The notes under the pieces are model-generated. The model had not been told where the DNA came from, made no database searches, and worked only from the letters and a program-made list of their open reading frames with translations. DNA of 64,000 nt from Herbiconiux ginsengi. Lineage in GTDB: Bacteria; Actinomycetota; Actinomycetes; Actinomycetales; Microbacteriaceae. Positions 8,905 through 17,526 of the stretch are shown piece after piece. Location of the stretch: the NCBI RefSeq assembly GCF_900107435.1, contig NZ_FNPZ01000001.1, positions 716,960 to 780,959 of the forward strand, in the 5' to 3' direction. The translations under genes and the position numbers were made by a program. Position 1 is the first letter of the stretch, and each line of letters opens with the position of its first letter.

Positions 8905-8930
8905 CGTGTGACTCCCTTGTCATGGGTCTG

Positions 8931-8957
8931 CTGTCACGTGTCAGTAACACGTGACAG
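8931..8957. promoter_or_regulatory. Palindromic LacI-type operator in divergent promoter region
   Basis: CTGTCACGTG (8931-8940) and CACGTGACAG (8948-8957) are perfect inverted arms around a 7-base spacer. A related shorter element, CGTGT-CA-ACACG, lies at 8981-8992, about 42 bp or four helical turns away. Both sit between the symporter start (8904) and the lacI-type gene start (9012). The location suggests autoregulation and cassette repression by the adjacent LacI protein. Confidence 0.75.
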
Positions 8958-9011
8958 CTACGGTAGAGCGGATGCTGTCGCGTGTCAACACGACTGTGCC
9001 AGACTGGATGC

Positions 9012-10031
9012 GTGACCACCGAGATCCAGCCGTCCCCCCGCCGCGCGACGAGCGCCGACGTGGCCCGGAAGGCTGGATTCTCGCGCTCGACGGTCAGCCA
9101 GATCCTCAACGGGGAAGACGCCCGTTTTCCCGCCGCGACGCGCGACAAAGTGATGGCCGCCGCCGCCGCGCTCGACTACCGCCCCTCCCGCGCCGGCCGC
9201 GCTCTGGTCACGGGGCTCAGCGACATCGTCGTGGTCGTGGTGCCGAACGCCACCTACGGGCCGCATCTGCAAGACTCGGTCGATCGCGTCACGAACGCCT
9301 CGGCCACGGCCGGGATGAGCGTGGTCGTGCGCTTCGCGGCACCCGATGACGAGGGGACCCTGCTGTCGATGCTCGACCTTCGCCCCGCCGCGGTCGTCGA
9401 CATGGGTGTGTTCACGCAAGCACAGCGCGCCCGGCTCACCGCCGCCGGCACGAGAGTCGTGCCGAACCGCACGCCACTGAACCCGGGCGAGGACCTCGAC
9501 CCGGTCGACATCCTGATCGGCCGGCTGCAAGTGGCCGAACTCCTCCGCACGGGCGTGCGCCGACTGGTCTACGCGGCACTCGAAGACGGACGGCTCGACC
9601 CCTTCGGGCCGCCGCGGTTCGAGGGGATCACGCGGGAGGCATCCGCTCGAGGGCTGCCGACGCCCCTCTCGGTGCGCGTGCCGCTCGAAGCGCGCGGCGC
9701 CCTCGCCGTGCTGGAGCCCCTCGTCGTCGACGACTCGCCCCTCGGGGTCTGCTGCTACAACGACGACGTCGCGATTGCTCTCCTGTCGGCAGCCCGCACG
9801 ATCGGTCTGGCCGTGCCGCAGCAGCTCGCCCTCGTGGGCGTCGACCGCACCGACGTGGGGCAGCTCATCTCGCCCCGGCTCAGCACGGTCTCCATCGACC
9901 AGCCGGCGCTGATGGACACGATGATGCGCGAACTCGCCGAGCCCCGTGGGGGCCGTGGCGAGCCCGCGCCGTCGCTGCTCCAGGCCGACCTGGCCGCGCT
10001 GGTGCAGGTCGTGCGCGGCGAGACGAGTTAG
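9012..10031 (+). CDS. LacI-family transcriptional regulator
   Basis: 339 aa from GTG 9012. The N-terminal helix-turn-helix reads SADVARKAGFSRSTVSQILNG, followed by the hinge and a periplasmic-binding-protein-like sugar domain ending LSTVSIDQP. The frame stays open for ten codons upstream, but the GTG places the HTH at the normal distance from the start. The gene is divergent from the symporter/dehydrogenase/GH2 cassette, with a perfect palindrome between them, so it almost certainly represses that cassette until its sugar ligand binds. It converges on the VOC gene across a large hairpin. Confidence 0.92.
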   Translation: MTTEIQPSPRRATSADVARKAGFSRSTVSQILNGEDARFPAATRDKVMAAAAALDYRPSRAGRALVTGLSDIVVVVVPNATYGPHLQDSVDRVTNASATAGMSVVVRFAAPDDEGTLLSMLDLRPAAVVDMGVFTQAQRARLTAAGTRVVPNRTPLNPGEDLDPVDILIGRLQVAELLRTGVRRLVYAALEDGRLDPFGPPRFEGITREASARGLPTPLSVRVPLEARGALAVLEPLVVDDSPLGVCCYNDDVAIALLSAARTIGLAVPQQLALVGVDRTDVGQLISPRLSTVSIDQPALMDTMMRELAEPRGGRGEPAPSLLQADLAALVQVVRGETS

Positions 10032-10039
10032 CAGCGCGG

Positions 10040-10098
10040 CTCATCCGCACGTATTCGCGGAATACGACGAGAAGACAACGCCGAAACGTGCGGATGAG
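10040..10098. terminator. Nested inverted repeat between convergent genes (bidirectional terminator candidate)
   Basis: CTCATCCGCACGT (10040-10052) and ACGTGCGGATGAG (10086-10098) form a perfect 13-bp stem. Inside the loop GTATTC-GCG-GAATAC (10051-10065) forms a second hairpin sharing two bases with the outer stem. It lies between the convergent LacI (ends 10031) and VOC (ends 10114) genes. There is no U-tract, so termination efficiency is uncertain. Confidence 0.6.
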
Positions 10099-10113
10099 TG
10101 CGGCGGCGCGGGT

Positions 10114-10563
10114 TCAGGCTGGGCCCGCGACACCGACGAGGGTGCCCTCGGGATCGGTGAACTGGCCGACCACGAGCATGCCGTTCGGGTTCGCCGCCGG
10201 GCCCAGAACGCGGGTGCCGCCGAGGCGCTCGGCCTCCCGGAGGGCGGCCTCGACGTCGGGCACTCCCACGTAGAAGAGCGCGTGCGGCGCCCGGCCCGGC
10301 CCGCCGCCGACGCCACCGGGGATGCCCGTCGGCCGCGGCGTATCCGTGTCGTCGCCCGCCTCTCCGCCGTCGTCGTCGCTGCTCGCGACCGGGGCGGTGG
10401 GCGGGTCGATGAAACCGTACTGCCCCGCATCGGAGATCTCGGGCGCCACGGGCGACGCGGTGTCGAACCGCCAGCCGAACAGCGCGCCGTAGAACTCGCG
10501 CAGGGCCGGCGCATCCGCACCGATGATCTCGAAGTGCACGACCGGATTCGTCTCGCCGTTCAT
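10114..10563 (-). CDS. VOC (glyoxalase/dioxygenase fold) family protein
   Basis: 149 aa. It has two beta-alpha-beta-beta-beta modules: VVHFEIIGADAPALREFYGALFGW at the start, and ALFYVGVPDVEAALREAERLGG, ending FTDPEGTLVGVAG. An Asp/Gly/Pro-rich insert of about 35 residues separates them. The family covers glyoxalases, ring-cleaving dioxygenases and resistance proteins; the metal ligands usual in glyoxalase I are not all evident, so no reaction is assigned. It follows the carboxylesterase gene with 27 bases between, so it may be the tail of the long glycan operon. ATG start. Confidence 0.8.
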   Translation of the reverse strand: MNGETNPVVHFEIIGADAPALREFYGALFGWRFDTASPVAPEISDAGQYGFIDPPTAPVASSDDDGGEAGDDTDTPRPTGIPGGVGGGPGRAPHALFYVGVPDVEAALREAERLGGTRVLGPAANPNGMLVVGQFTDPEGTLVGVAGPA

Positions 10564-10590
10564 GCCCGCGACACTACGCGAACGCGCGTC

Positions 10591-12207
10591 TCAGCGGAAC
10601 GACAGCACCTCGGGCCCCCAGGCCTCGCGGATCTCGGCGTCGGGGTCGTCGACCACGGCGTCGTCGCGATCGATGATGAGCGTTCGCCGCTCGCCCTCAT
10701 CGTAGCGGGGCCACTCCGGGGCCGACTCGACGTCGGGTGCCCAGCCGTTGGCGAAGGCCAGCCAGCGCGCCTGCATCCGCTTCGACACCCGCAGCGCCTC
10801 AGGGCGGCCGCCCAGCCCGAACACGATCTCCTTGCCGCGCGGCGCGAACGAGCCGAACACGTAGGCGAGCTCGGCGGCGTGCGTGGCTCCGATGCCCGTC
10901 ACCCGCAGCAGAGGCGTGGCGTGGTCGAAGCGGTACATCCAGGTGGGGGCGAATCGGCTGTGCGCCTCGGCGAGCCAGATCGACGGCATTCGGAACCCCG
11001 CATCGCGCGAGACCTCGGCGGGGGTGCGGCGACGGGGGTAGGCCGGGTACGCGCCCGTGATGCGCGCGCCCGCACCCTCGAATTCGGGGCGGTCGGCGGC
11101 GATCTCGACGAACATCCGTTCCACCGACGCCGTGGTGATCGGCAGCAGCGGCGAGCGCATCAGCTTGAAGAACGACGACTCGTCGTGGTTCGTGCCGATG
11201 ATGAGCGGGATGCGCGGGGCGCGGCCCTCGCTGAAGACGGCGAGCGGCGCATCCGGCAGCACGTCGTCGCCGTGCACCGGGGCCATCGCGAGCGTTCCGG
11301 GCACCCCACCCGAGACCTCATGGACGAGCTCGGCGCCCGCCTCGACCAGGTCGAGCGGATCGAGGTCGCGCAGTCGCTGCGCGTGCTCGGGTTCGATGCC
11401 CACGATCTCGAGAAATCGGCGGGCGACGGATGCCGCGCGCGGCTGTCCGTAGACCGAGGTGACCGGTGCGCTCTGGGCGATGGCCCGATGGAACAGCCCG
11501 GTCGCGAGCGGCGAGGCCATCAGCGCGATGACGGATGCGCCACCCGCCGACTCGCCGAACAGGGTCACGTTGCCGGGGTCGCCGCCGAACGCTGCGATGT
11601 TCTCGCGCACCCACTCGAGGGCGAAGATCTGGTCGCGCAGCCCCACGTTGGAGTCGAAGCCGTGGCCGAAGCTCGAGCCGCCGGCCGAGGCCGAGAGGTT
11701 CGAGAAGTCGACGAAGCCGAGCACGCCGAGGCGGTAGTTCACGGTCACCACCACGACGTCGCCGTTCTCGGCGAGGTGCCGGGCGTCGTAATAGCGCTGC
11801 CCGGTGGAGCCCTGGAAGTAGCCGCCGCCGTGAATCCAGACCATCACGGGCTTGCCGCCGCCGTCGCGAGCAGACCCCGGCCGCGCGCCCCGGGGCGCCC
11901 AGACGTTGAGGCTCAGGCAGTCTTCGCTGATCGGGATGCTCGGATCGACCTCCATCGACCGCAGCACCTTCTGCGGCGCCATCGGCCCGTAGCGCGTGGC
12001 ATCGCGGAGTTCGTGCCAGGGTGGGGGCGCGATCGGCCGCCGGAAACGCCGGTCACCCACGGGCGCCGCCGCGAACGGGATGCCCTTCCAGCTGAGCACG
12101 CCGCCCTCGCGGCGGCCGCGCACCGCTCCGACCGCCGTCTGCCGGATCAGCGACTCCTGCCCCACGAGCGTCATACGCCAGATGCTAGTACCCTCGGCCG
12201 AGGACAT
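10591..12207 (-). CDS. Type B carboxylesterase/lipase family protein
   Basis: 538 aa from ATG 12207; a second ATG eleven codons on is also possible. Signatures are the oxyanion-hole motif WIHGGGYFQGS, the nucleophile elbow FGESAGGASV, the early EDCLSLNVWAP, and a C-terminal His region near THAAELAYVFGS. No signal peptide is present. In the glycan operon it follows the SDR gene by three bases. A plausible role is removing acyl groups (acetyl, feruloyl, other aromatic esters) from imported oligosaccharides or plant glycosides; this is inferred from context only. Family members also act on drugs and p-nitrobenzyl esters. Confidence 0.88.
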   Translation of the reverse strand: MSSAEGTSIWRMTLVGQESLIRQTAVGAVRGRREGGVLSWKGIPFAAAPVGDRRFRRPIAPPPWHELRDATRYGPMAPQKVLRSMEVDPSIPISEDCLSLNVWAPRGARPGSARDGGGKPVMVWIHGGGYFQGSTGQRYYDARHLAENGDVVVVTVNYRLGVLGFVDFSNLSASAGGSSFGHGFDSNVGLRDQIFALEWVRENIAAFGGDPGNVTLFGESAGGASVIALMASPLATGLFHRAIAQSAPVTSVYGQPRAASVARRFLEIVGIEPEHAQRLRDLDPLDLVEAGAELVHEVSGGVPGTLAMAPVHGDDVLPDAPLAVFSEGRAPRIPLIIGTNHDESSFFKLMRSPLLPITTASVERMFVEIAADRPEFEGAGARITGAYPAYPRRRTPAEVSRDAGFRMPSIWLAEAHSRFAPTWMYRFDHATPLLRVTGIGATHAAELAYVFGSFAPRGKEIVFGLGGRPEALRVSKRMQARWLAFANGWAPDVESAPEWPRYDEGERRTLIIDRDDAVVDDPDAEIREAWGPEVLSFR

Positions 12208-12210
12208 CCG

Positions 12211-12975
12211 TCACAAGGTCGTCATTCCTCCGTCGACCGCGAACACGGCGCCGGTGGCGAATGCCGACTCCTCGCTGGCGAGGAATACCATGATGCCCTC
12301 GAGATCGGCGGGGGAACCGGCACGGCCCATCGGGATGCGCCCGATGATCGCCGCGCGCGCCTCCGGGTCATCGACGATCGCCGACACGAGACCTGTCTCG
12401 GTGTAGGCCGGGCCGACGGTATTGACTCGGATGCCTCGACGGGCATATGCCGCGGCCACGGTACGGCCCAACCCGTGTATCCCCGCTTTCGAGGCGCTGT
12501 ACGCCGTGAAATCAGAGCCTTCTCCCCGCACCGCGGTGGGAGATCCGGTGAGGATGATCGATCCACCCCCGATCTGGAGCATTCCTCGCACGGCATGCTT
12601 CACGGTCAGGAAGGTGCCGGTGAGATTGACGTCGATCGTGCGCTGCCAGACCTCGAGGTCGAGGTCGGCGATCTCGGCGTCGTGGCCGAAGAGCTGTACA
12701 CCCGCGTTGGCTACCACCACGCCGGGCGTCCACCCTGCTTCCGCGAGCTCCGCGAAGGCGGCGGCCACGCTCGCTTCGAGCGAGATGTCCATCGTCACCG
12801 CCCTCGCTGACGCCCCGATCGCAGCGACAGCGGCTGCCGCACCATCCGCGTCGCGGTCGGCATAGACGACCCGCGCGCCTTCCGCCACGTACCGGTCGGC
12901 GATGGCCCGGCCGATTCCGGTCGCCGCCCCCGTCACGAGAGCCGTCTTGCCTTCCAGGCGCTGGCGCGGGGTCAT
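12211..12975 (-). CDS. SDR family NAD(P)-dependent oxidoreductase
   Basis: 254 aa, classical short-chain dehydrogenase. It shows TGAATGIGRA for the cofactor, an acidic D after the second strand (YADRDAD) that favours NAD+ over NADP+, NAG in VVANAGVQ, the catalytic Ser in ILTGSPT, and YSASK for the Tyr/Lys pair. The C-terminus ends FAVDGGMTTL. ATG 12975 has a good ribosome site (GGAGGAG), and its ATGA overlaps the stop of the upstream hydrolase gene. Position in the glycan locus suggests oxidation of a released monosaccharide such as L-rhamnose, L-arabinose or a uronate. Several SDRs are L-rhamnose or sugar 1-dehydrogenases, but sequence alone does not settle it. Confidence 0.9.
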   Translation of the reverse strand: MTPRQRLEGKTALVTGAATGIGRAIADRYVAEGARVVYADRDADGAAAAVAAIGASARAVTMDISLEASVAAAFAELAEAGWTPGVVVANAGVQLFGHDAEIADLDLEVWQRTIDVNLTGTFLTVKHAVRGMLQIGGGSIILTGSPTAVRGEGSDFTAYSASKAGIHGLGRTVAAAYARRGIRVNTVGPAYTETGLVSAIVDDPEARAAIIGRIPMGRAGSPADLEGIMVFLASEESAFATGAVFAVDGGMTTL

Positions 12976-14723
12976 GCGCTCTCCTCCACTGCGACAAGTC
13001 GTACCGCCATGTACTGGCGTGCCGGCAACGGAACCCGGACGACGCCGGTATGCGTGCCGGGCATCCGATCGATCGTCATGTTCCAGGTGTCGACGATGTC
13101 GACATGGAACCGTCCTTCCGGCATGACGACGTTGCGGAAACTCGGTCTGTTGAATCCGAAGTACCCGATGAGGTACTTCCCGGCGACACCGCCCCACGGA
13201 ACGTCCCACTCCGACGGCAGCGGATCGAGGACTCCCGTCGGCGAGGCGGCGAGCACCTCCTCGAGGAAGCGGATGCGCTCCGGGCTCGATCCGATGAGCC
13301 GGCCACCCTTCGACCACCAGAGTTCCTCGGCCTCGTTGAGGTAGGTCTCGCCGTGGCCGACGTAGCCGCCACGCACCGCGCCCTCCCAGAACCGCCGGGT
13401 CAGCTCCTCGCCCGTCACGTTTCCCCAGCCCTGATCGATGTCGCCTTCGTAGGCGCACTCGTCGATGACGATCGGCTTTCCCCACCGTTCCCGCCAGGCG
13501 TCCGTGTTCTCGGCCGTGCGGTAGACGTCGAGACGCTGGGTGCTGCAGTGGGTGATCCACGGCTTGGAGTAGTCGTAGAAGGCGAGGCAGTTGTGGATGG
13601 AGTTCAGGTGCCCGTGCGGGTCGTTCGCTCCGACGACCGCGGCGAGGCGCTCCCAGTCGTCGACGGTCTTCGCCCAGAGCAGGTCGTATTCGTTCGCCAT
13701 CGACCACCACACGTTCGCGGAGGCGGCGAGGCGGCGCACGATGTAGGAGAGGTAGCGGTCGTCGACGGCCGGCCCCATGTCGGCGAAGCCCCATCGGTCG
13801 TAGGGGTGGAAGAGGATGAGGTCGGCCTGGATGCCGAGTCGCCCGAGGTCGGCGATGCGCTGCTCCAGGTGCTGGAAGAACCGCACGTCGAAGCGGGTGA
13901 AGTCCCACCCCTCCTCGGGCGAGCCCTCGAACGCATAGATCTCCGGCTCGTTCGCGTTATAGAGGTACGACTTCGGGAAGACGCACATCCGCATCTTCGT
14001 GAACGGGGCGGCCTCCAGCGTCGCGAGCGTCTCCTCCTCGAGCCGGCGCTCCTGGTTCGTCCAGGCGTACGCGGTCGTACCCAGTGGGCGGTGACGGGTG
14101 CCGTCGGCGTGCACGAAGTGGAATCCGTCGGCTCGCACCGGCCCGTGCTCGCCCGGTTCGGGCGCCACGATCGTCAGCGTTCCGCCGATGCCGTCGAGCG
14201 ACCGGGCGGTCGACCGGGTCTCGAACGACCACTCGCCCTCCTCCTCTGCCAGCAGGCGCAGGAGGTAGCGGCCGTCTCCGTCATAGAACCCGCCCACCTC
14301 GAGCGCCCGATCGCCGTGCCGGAACACGGCCGTGAGTTCGACGTCCACGAAGGGGTTCCCGTGAGCGGGTCCGTGGATCACGACCTCGGCCGTGGCCCAG
14401 CGCGGAGTCGGGCCAGGGAGCACGACGGCTGCCGAACCACGCGCCACCTCGTCGCCCTCGTAGGCGGCATCCGGCACGATCGCCGAGGGGTACTCGCGGG
14501 CCACCGTGCCGTCGACGACCGCAGCGAGGTCCGACCAGAGGGCGGCGAGCAGCTGCTCGTCGTCGCGGGTCGCCGGGTTGATCATGACCACCTGGCCCAG
14601 ACGGACGCCCATCAGCTGGCCCAGCATGGGCGAGTTCACGAGCCCCGGGAGGTGGCGTTCCAGCACCGCTCGCGCCTCCGCGCTCGCGAGGGCAGCGCCC
14701 AGTTCCGAACCCCGGTCAAACAT
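12972..14723 (-). CDS. DUF5060/DUF4038/DUF5605 glycoside hydrolase (GH140-like)
   Basis: 583 aa, no signal peptide. After an N-terminal helical region (1-85) comes an Ig-like DUF5060 domain (about 95-190), a TIM barrel of the DUF4038 type (about 200-470) and a C-terminal DUF5605-like beta domain. The likely acid/base is the Glu of WWSMANEYD (near 341) and the nucleophile the Glu of VIDECAYEGD (near 422), placed as in retaining clan-A glycosidases. DUF4038 includes GH140 apiosidases that cut apiose-linked side chains of rhamnogalacturonan II, but DUF5605 members are mostly uncharacterised. It overlaps the GH78 gene by eight bases and the SDR gene by four. Barrel identity is good; substrate is unknown. 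Confidence 0.8.
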   Translation of the reverse strand: MFDRGSELGAALASAEARAVLERHLPGLVNSPMLGQLMGVRLGQVVMINPATRDDEQLLAALWSDLAAVVDGTVAREYPSAIVPDAAYEGDEVARGSAAVVLPGPTPRWATAEVVIHGPAHGNPFVDVELTAVFRHGDRALEVGGFYDGDGRYLLRLLAEEEGEWSFETRSTARSLDGIGGTLTIVAPEPGEHGPVRADGFHFVHADGTRHRPLGTTAYAWTNQERRLEEETLATLEAAPFTKMRMCVFPKSYLYNANEPEIYAFEGSPEEGWDFTRFDVRFFQHLEQRIADLGRLGIQADLILFHPYDRWGFADMGPAVDDRYLSYIVRRLAASANVWWSMANEYDLLWAKTVDDWERLAAVVGANDPHGHLNSIHNCLAFYDYSKPWITHCSTQRLDVYRTAENTDAWRERWGKPIVIDECAYEGDIDQGWGNVTGEELTRRFWEGAVRGGYVGHGETYLNEAEELWWSKGGRLIGSSPERIRFLEEVLAASPTGVLDPLPSEWDVPWGGVAGKYLIGYFGFNRPSFRNVVMPEGRFHVDIVDTWNMTIDRMPGTHTGVVRVPLPARQYMAVRLVAVEESA

Positions 14724-17526
14724 CCGTGCTCCTATCGGTGGAGGTGAGGGCGGCGAGCGCGTCGCCGACGGCGGAGTAGACCTCCGCCGGCGCGAACAGG
14801 ATCGACTGCCGGAGAGTGCGGCCCTGCACCCATTCGGTCTGCCGGCGGAAGCCGTCGGCGAGGCCCGGGTCGACGGAGGCGATTGCCGCCAGGGTGGCGC
14901 GATACGCGGCCGGGTCGTCGATGATCTCCGCCGTGGACGACTCGAGCGAGAGCGACGGTCGCGCAAGGCGCGCCTGGCCGGCCGTGTCGTCGAACACGAA
15001 CTCGTGCCGTCCCGCGGTCACGACGAATTCGTCCCGCCCCGGAAGAGCGACGACCGCCGAGGTGTTGGCGGGAACGACGGCGGTGACGGTGATGCGATCG
15101 CCTGTGCGCGTCCACGACACCGAAGCCTCGCCGTAGGGCGTGCGGTGCCGGGCCTCCGCGAAGTCGAGCTGGCTCAACGGGCGGGGCGCGATCCGCAGCC
15201 GGCGGTAGCCCGGCTCCTCGGGACCGAGGCCGGCGACCGTGCGATGCATCCAGTCGGCCACGGCGCCGAGCGCGTAGTGGTTGAACGAGGTCATCTCACC
15301 GGGGTTCACGGTGCCGTCTTCGAGCAGCGAATCCCACCGCTCCCAGACCGTGGTCGCACCCATCGTGACCGGGTACAGCCACGAGGGGTTCTCGGTCTGC
15401 AGCAAGAGACGGCCGGCCGCGGCCAGGTGGCCTCCGCCGGCGAGCGCATCCGTGACGAGCGGGGTTCCGAGGAAGCCGGTTCCGATGCGGTAACCGTCCC
15501 GGCGCACCAGCACGGCCAGGCGCGTGGCCAGTCTCTCACGCACCGCCGCATCCGTCACCAGTCCGAATTCGAGGGCGAGGGCGTAGGCGGTGGGCGCATC
15601 GGAGAGCATCCGGCCGGCCGGTGTCACATACTCGCTCCGGAAGGCGGCGCGGGTGCGTTCGGCGGCTGCCGCGTAACGCTCGGCGTCCGCCGTCTCGCCG
15701 AGCAGCGCTGCGGAGTCGGCGACGATCTGCAGCGACCGCGCCAGGTAGGCCGTGGCGACGATGTCGGCATCCGCCCGCGCCTTGTCGGGGCGATCGGGGG
15801 GCGCCGAGGGGTCGAGCCAGTCACCGAGCTGGAAGGTCCCCGCCCAGAGTCCGGAGTCGCCGGTCTCGGCGAGCACCGCATCAACCCAGTCGCGCATGCT
15901 GGAGTATTGCTCACGGAGCACCCCGAGATCGCCGAAGCGCTGGTGGAGCACCCAGGGGACGACCGTGGCCGCGTCGCCCCAGCCGGCGATCGTACCGATG
16001 AAGGGCCCAGCCAGCACCGCGGGGACGACCACCGGAACGACCCCGTGGCGGCGGCGCTGCTCCTGAGCGAGGTCGCGGAGCCACGAGGCGAGGAACCCCT
16101 CGCAGTCGAACAGGAAGCTCGCGGTCGGCGCGAAGACCTGGATGTCTCCGGTCCAGCCCAGCCGCTCGTCGCGCTGGGGACAATCGGTGGGGATGCTGAG
16201 AAAGTTGCCGCGCATTCCCCACACGACGTTCTCGTGGAACCGGTCGAGCAGAGGGTCGGATGACGCGAACCAGCCGGTGCGCGTCAGGTCGGTGTTCAGC
16301 ACCACGGCGGTCACCGCCGCCGGGTCGACCTCTCCCGGCCAACCTTCGACCGAGGCGTACCGGAAGCCGTGGAAGGTGAAGACCGGCTCCCAGGTGACGG
16401 GCCCGCTGCCATCGAGGATGACGCTGTCGGTGGCCTCGGCCGCGCGGAGCGGCCCGACGGCCAGCTCACCCTGCTCGAGCACCTCGGCGTGCCGCAGCAC
16501 GATCCGGGTGCCGGCCGGCCCGTCGACGGTCACTCGCAGGCGGCCCACGAGGTTCTGACCGAAATCGAGGATCGTGCGCCCGGACGGCGACACGGTGAGA
16601 TCGACGACCGGCAGCTCGCCGGTGCGGTGCACGGGCGGAGCGATCCGCGCCTCCGGGCGAGGCAGCTCGGTATCGACCACTCGTACGGCGCTCCAGCCGG
16701 TGTCGTCGAAGCCGGTGCGCGACCAGCCCGGCCGGTCGAGCCGCAGGTCGTGATGCTCCCCCGCATAGATCCCGCTGTCGGTGACCGGGCCGGTGCCGGA
16801 GGCGCGCCACTCCTGACCGGTCGCGACGATCCGGGTCGATCCGTCGGCGAACTCGAGCTCGAGATGACCCGAGAAGCTGGGCTGATCCCCGTAGACGCGC
16901 TCCGCGAACCCGTGGAAGCCGTACTTCTCCGTGTACCAGGCGCCGGCCAGCCGCACTCCGATCGTGTTGTCGCCCTCGTGGAGCGAATCCGTCACGTCGA
17001 TCGTCTCGTGCACCACACGGTCACGGTAGCTCGTCCAGCCGGGGGCGAGGACGCCGGCGTCGACGGGCTCGCCGTTCAGCTCGACCTCCGCGGCGCCGAG
17101 GGCGGTGAAGAACAGCCGGGCTCGGCGCAGTCCTGCGCCGACCGGGAACTCCCGGCGCAGCAGCGCGGGCTGGGCCGCGCGATCGGGCTGGGCGAGGCCG
17201 ATGAGCACGCCCTGCCAGGCATCCGTGAACGCCGCGTCGATGCGGAGCGGGGCGCTCCATCCGGTGCGCTGGCCATTTTCGGCGGTAAGCCGCACGGCGA
17301 CCTCACAGGACGCCCCCGCCTCGAGAGGGGCGAAGGGCCACGCCACGAGCACACTGTCGGAGCCGTCGAGCAGAACGGTGCGATCGTTGCTGCGCAGCTC
17401 CGCGGATGCCTGCACCCAGCCGGGTTCGTCGCTCGCGACGGTCCAGGTCAGGCGGGGAGCCGGCGTGGCGACACCGGCGCTGTCGTCACGGAGCTCGGCC
17501 CGCAGCCTCTCGACGACGGCGCTCAC
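14716..17526 (-). CDS. Alpha-L-rhamnosidase, GH78
   Basis: 936 aa from GTG 17526, whose GTGA overlaps the stop of the GH43 gene. Domains follow the family: N-terminal beta-sandwich domains, the Bac_rhamnosid N domain (VELNGEPVDAGVLAPGW), a concanavalin-like domain, then an (alpha/alpha)6 barrel with the catalytic acid motif DCPQRDERLGWTGD (near residue 452) and a C-terminal beta-sandwich. About 110 residues after the C-terminal domain, ending LTSTDRSTDV, resemble a helical extension. It removes terminal alpha-L-rhamnose from pectic rhamnogalacturonans, flavonoid rutinosides or saponins. There is no signal peptide, so it acts on imported material. Confidence 0.93.
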   Translation of the reverse strand: MSAVVERLRAELRDDSAGVATPAPRLTWTVASDEPGWVQASAELRSNDRTVLLDGSDSVLVAWPFAPLEAGASCEVAVRLTAENGQRTGWSAPLRIDAAFTDAWQGVLIGLAQPDRAAQPALLRREFPVGAGLRRARLFFTALGAAEVELNGEPVDAGVLAPGWTSYRDRVVHETIDVTDSLHEGDNTIGVRLAGAWYTEKYGFHGFAERVYGDQPSFSGHLELEFADGSTRIVATGQEWRASGTGPVTDSGIYAGEHHDLRLDRPGWSRTGFDDTGWSAVRVVDTELPRPEARIAPPVHRTGELPVVDLTVSPSGRTILDFGQNLVGRLRVTVDGPAGTRIVLRHAEVLEQGELAVGPLRAAEATDSVILDGSGPVTWEPVFTFHGFRYASVEGWPGEVDPAAVTAVVLNTDLTRTGWFASSDPLLDRFHENVVWGMRGNFLSIPTDCPQRDERLGWTGDIQVFAPTASFLFDCEGFLASWLRDLAQEQRRRHGVVPVVVPAVLAGPFIGTIAGWGDAATVVPWVLHQRFGDLGVLREQYSSMRDWVDAVLAETGDSGLWAGTFQLGDWLDPSAPPDRPDKARADADIVATAYLARSLQIVADSAALLGETADAERYAAAAERTRAAFRSEYVTPAGRMLSDAPTAYALALEFGLVTDAAVRERLATRLAVLVRRDGYRIGTGFLGTPLVTDALAGGGHLAAAGRLLLQTENPSWLYPVTMGATTVWERWDSLLEDGTVNPGEMTSFNHYALGAVADWMHRTVAGLGPEEPGYRRLRIAPRPLSQLDFAEARHRTPYGEASVSWTRTGDRITVTAVVPANTSAVVALPGRDEFVVTAGRHEFVFDDTAGQARLARPSLSLESSTAEIIDDPAAYRATLAAIASVDPGLADGFRRQTEWVQGRTLRQSILFAPAEVYSAVGDALAALTSTDRSTDV

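Noticed and set aside
6353-9148. In-frame extension of the GH2 gene to 1752 codons
   Set aside because: The added part overlaps the dehydrogenase and symporter genes in the wrong frame; homology begins at ATG 6352.
9946-12810. A 954-codon open frame on the plus strand, and many others of similar size opposite real genes
   Set aside because: It is antisense to the VOC, carboxylesterase and SDR genes, has no family resemblance, and its Arg/His/Gly-rich composition is what high-GC shadow frames give.
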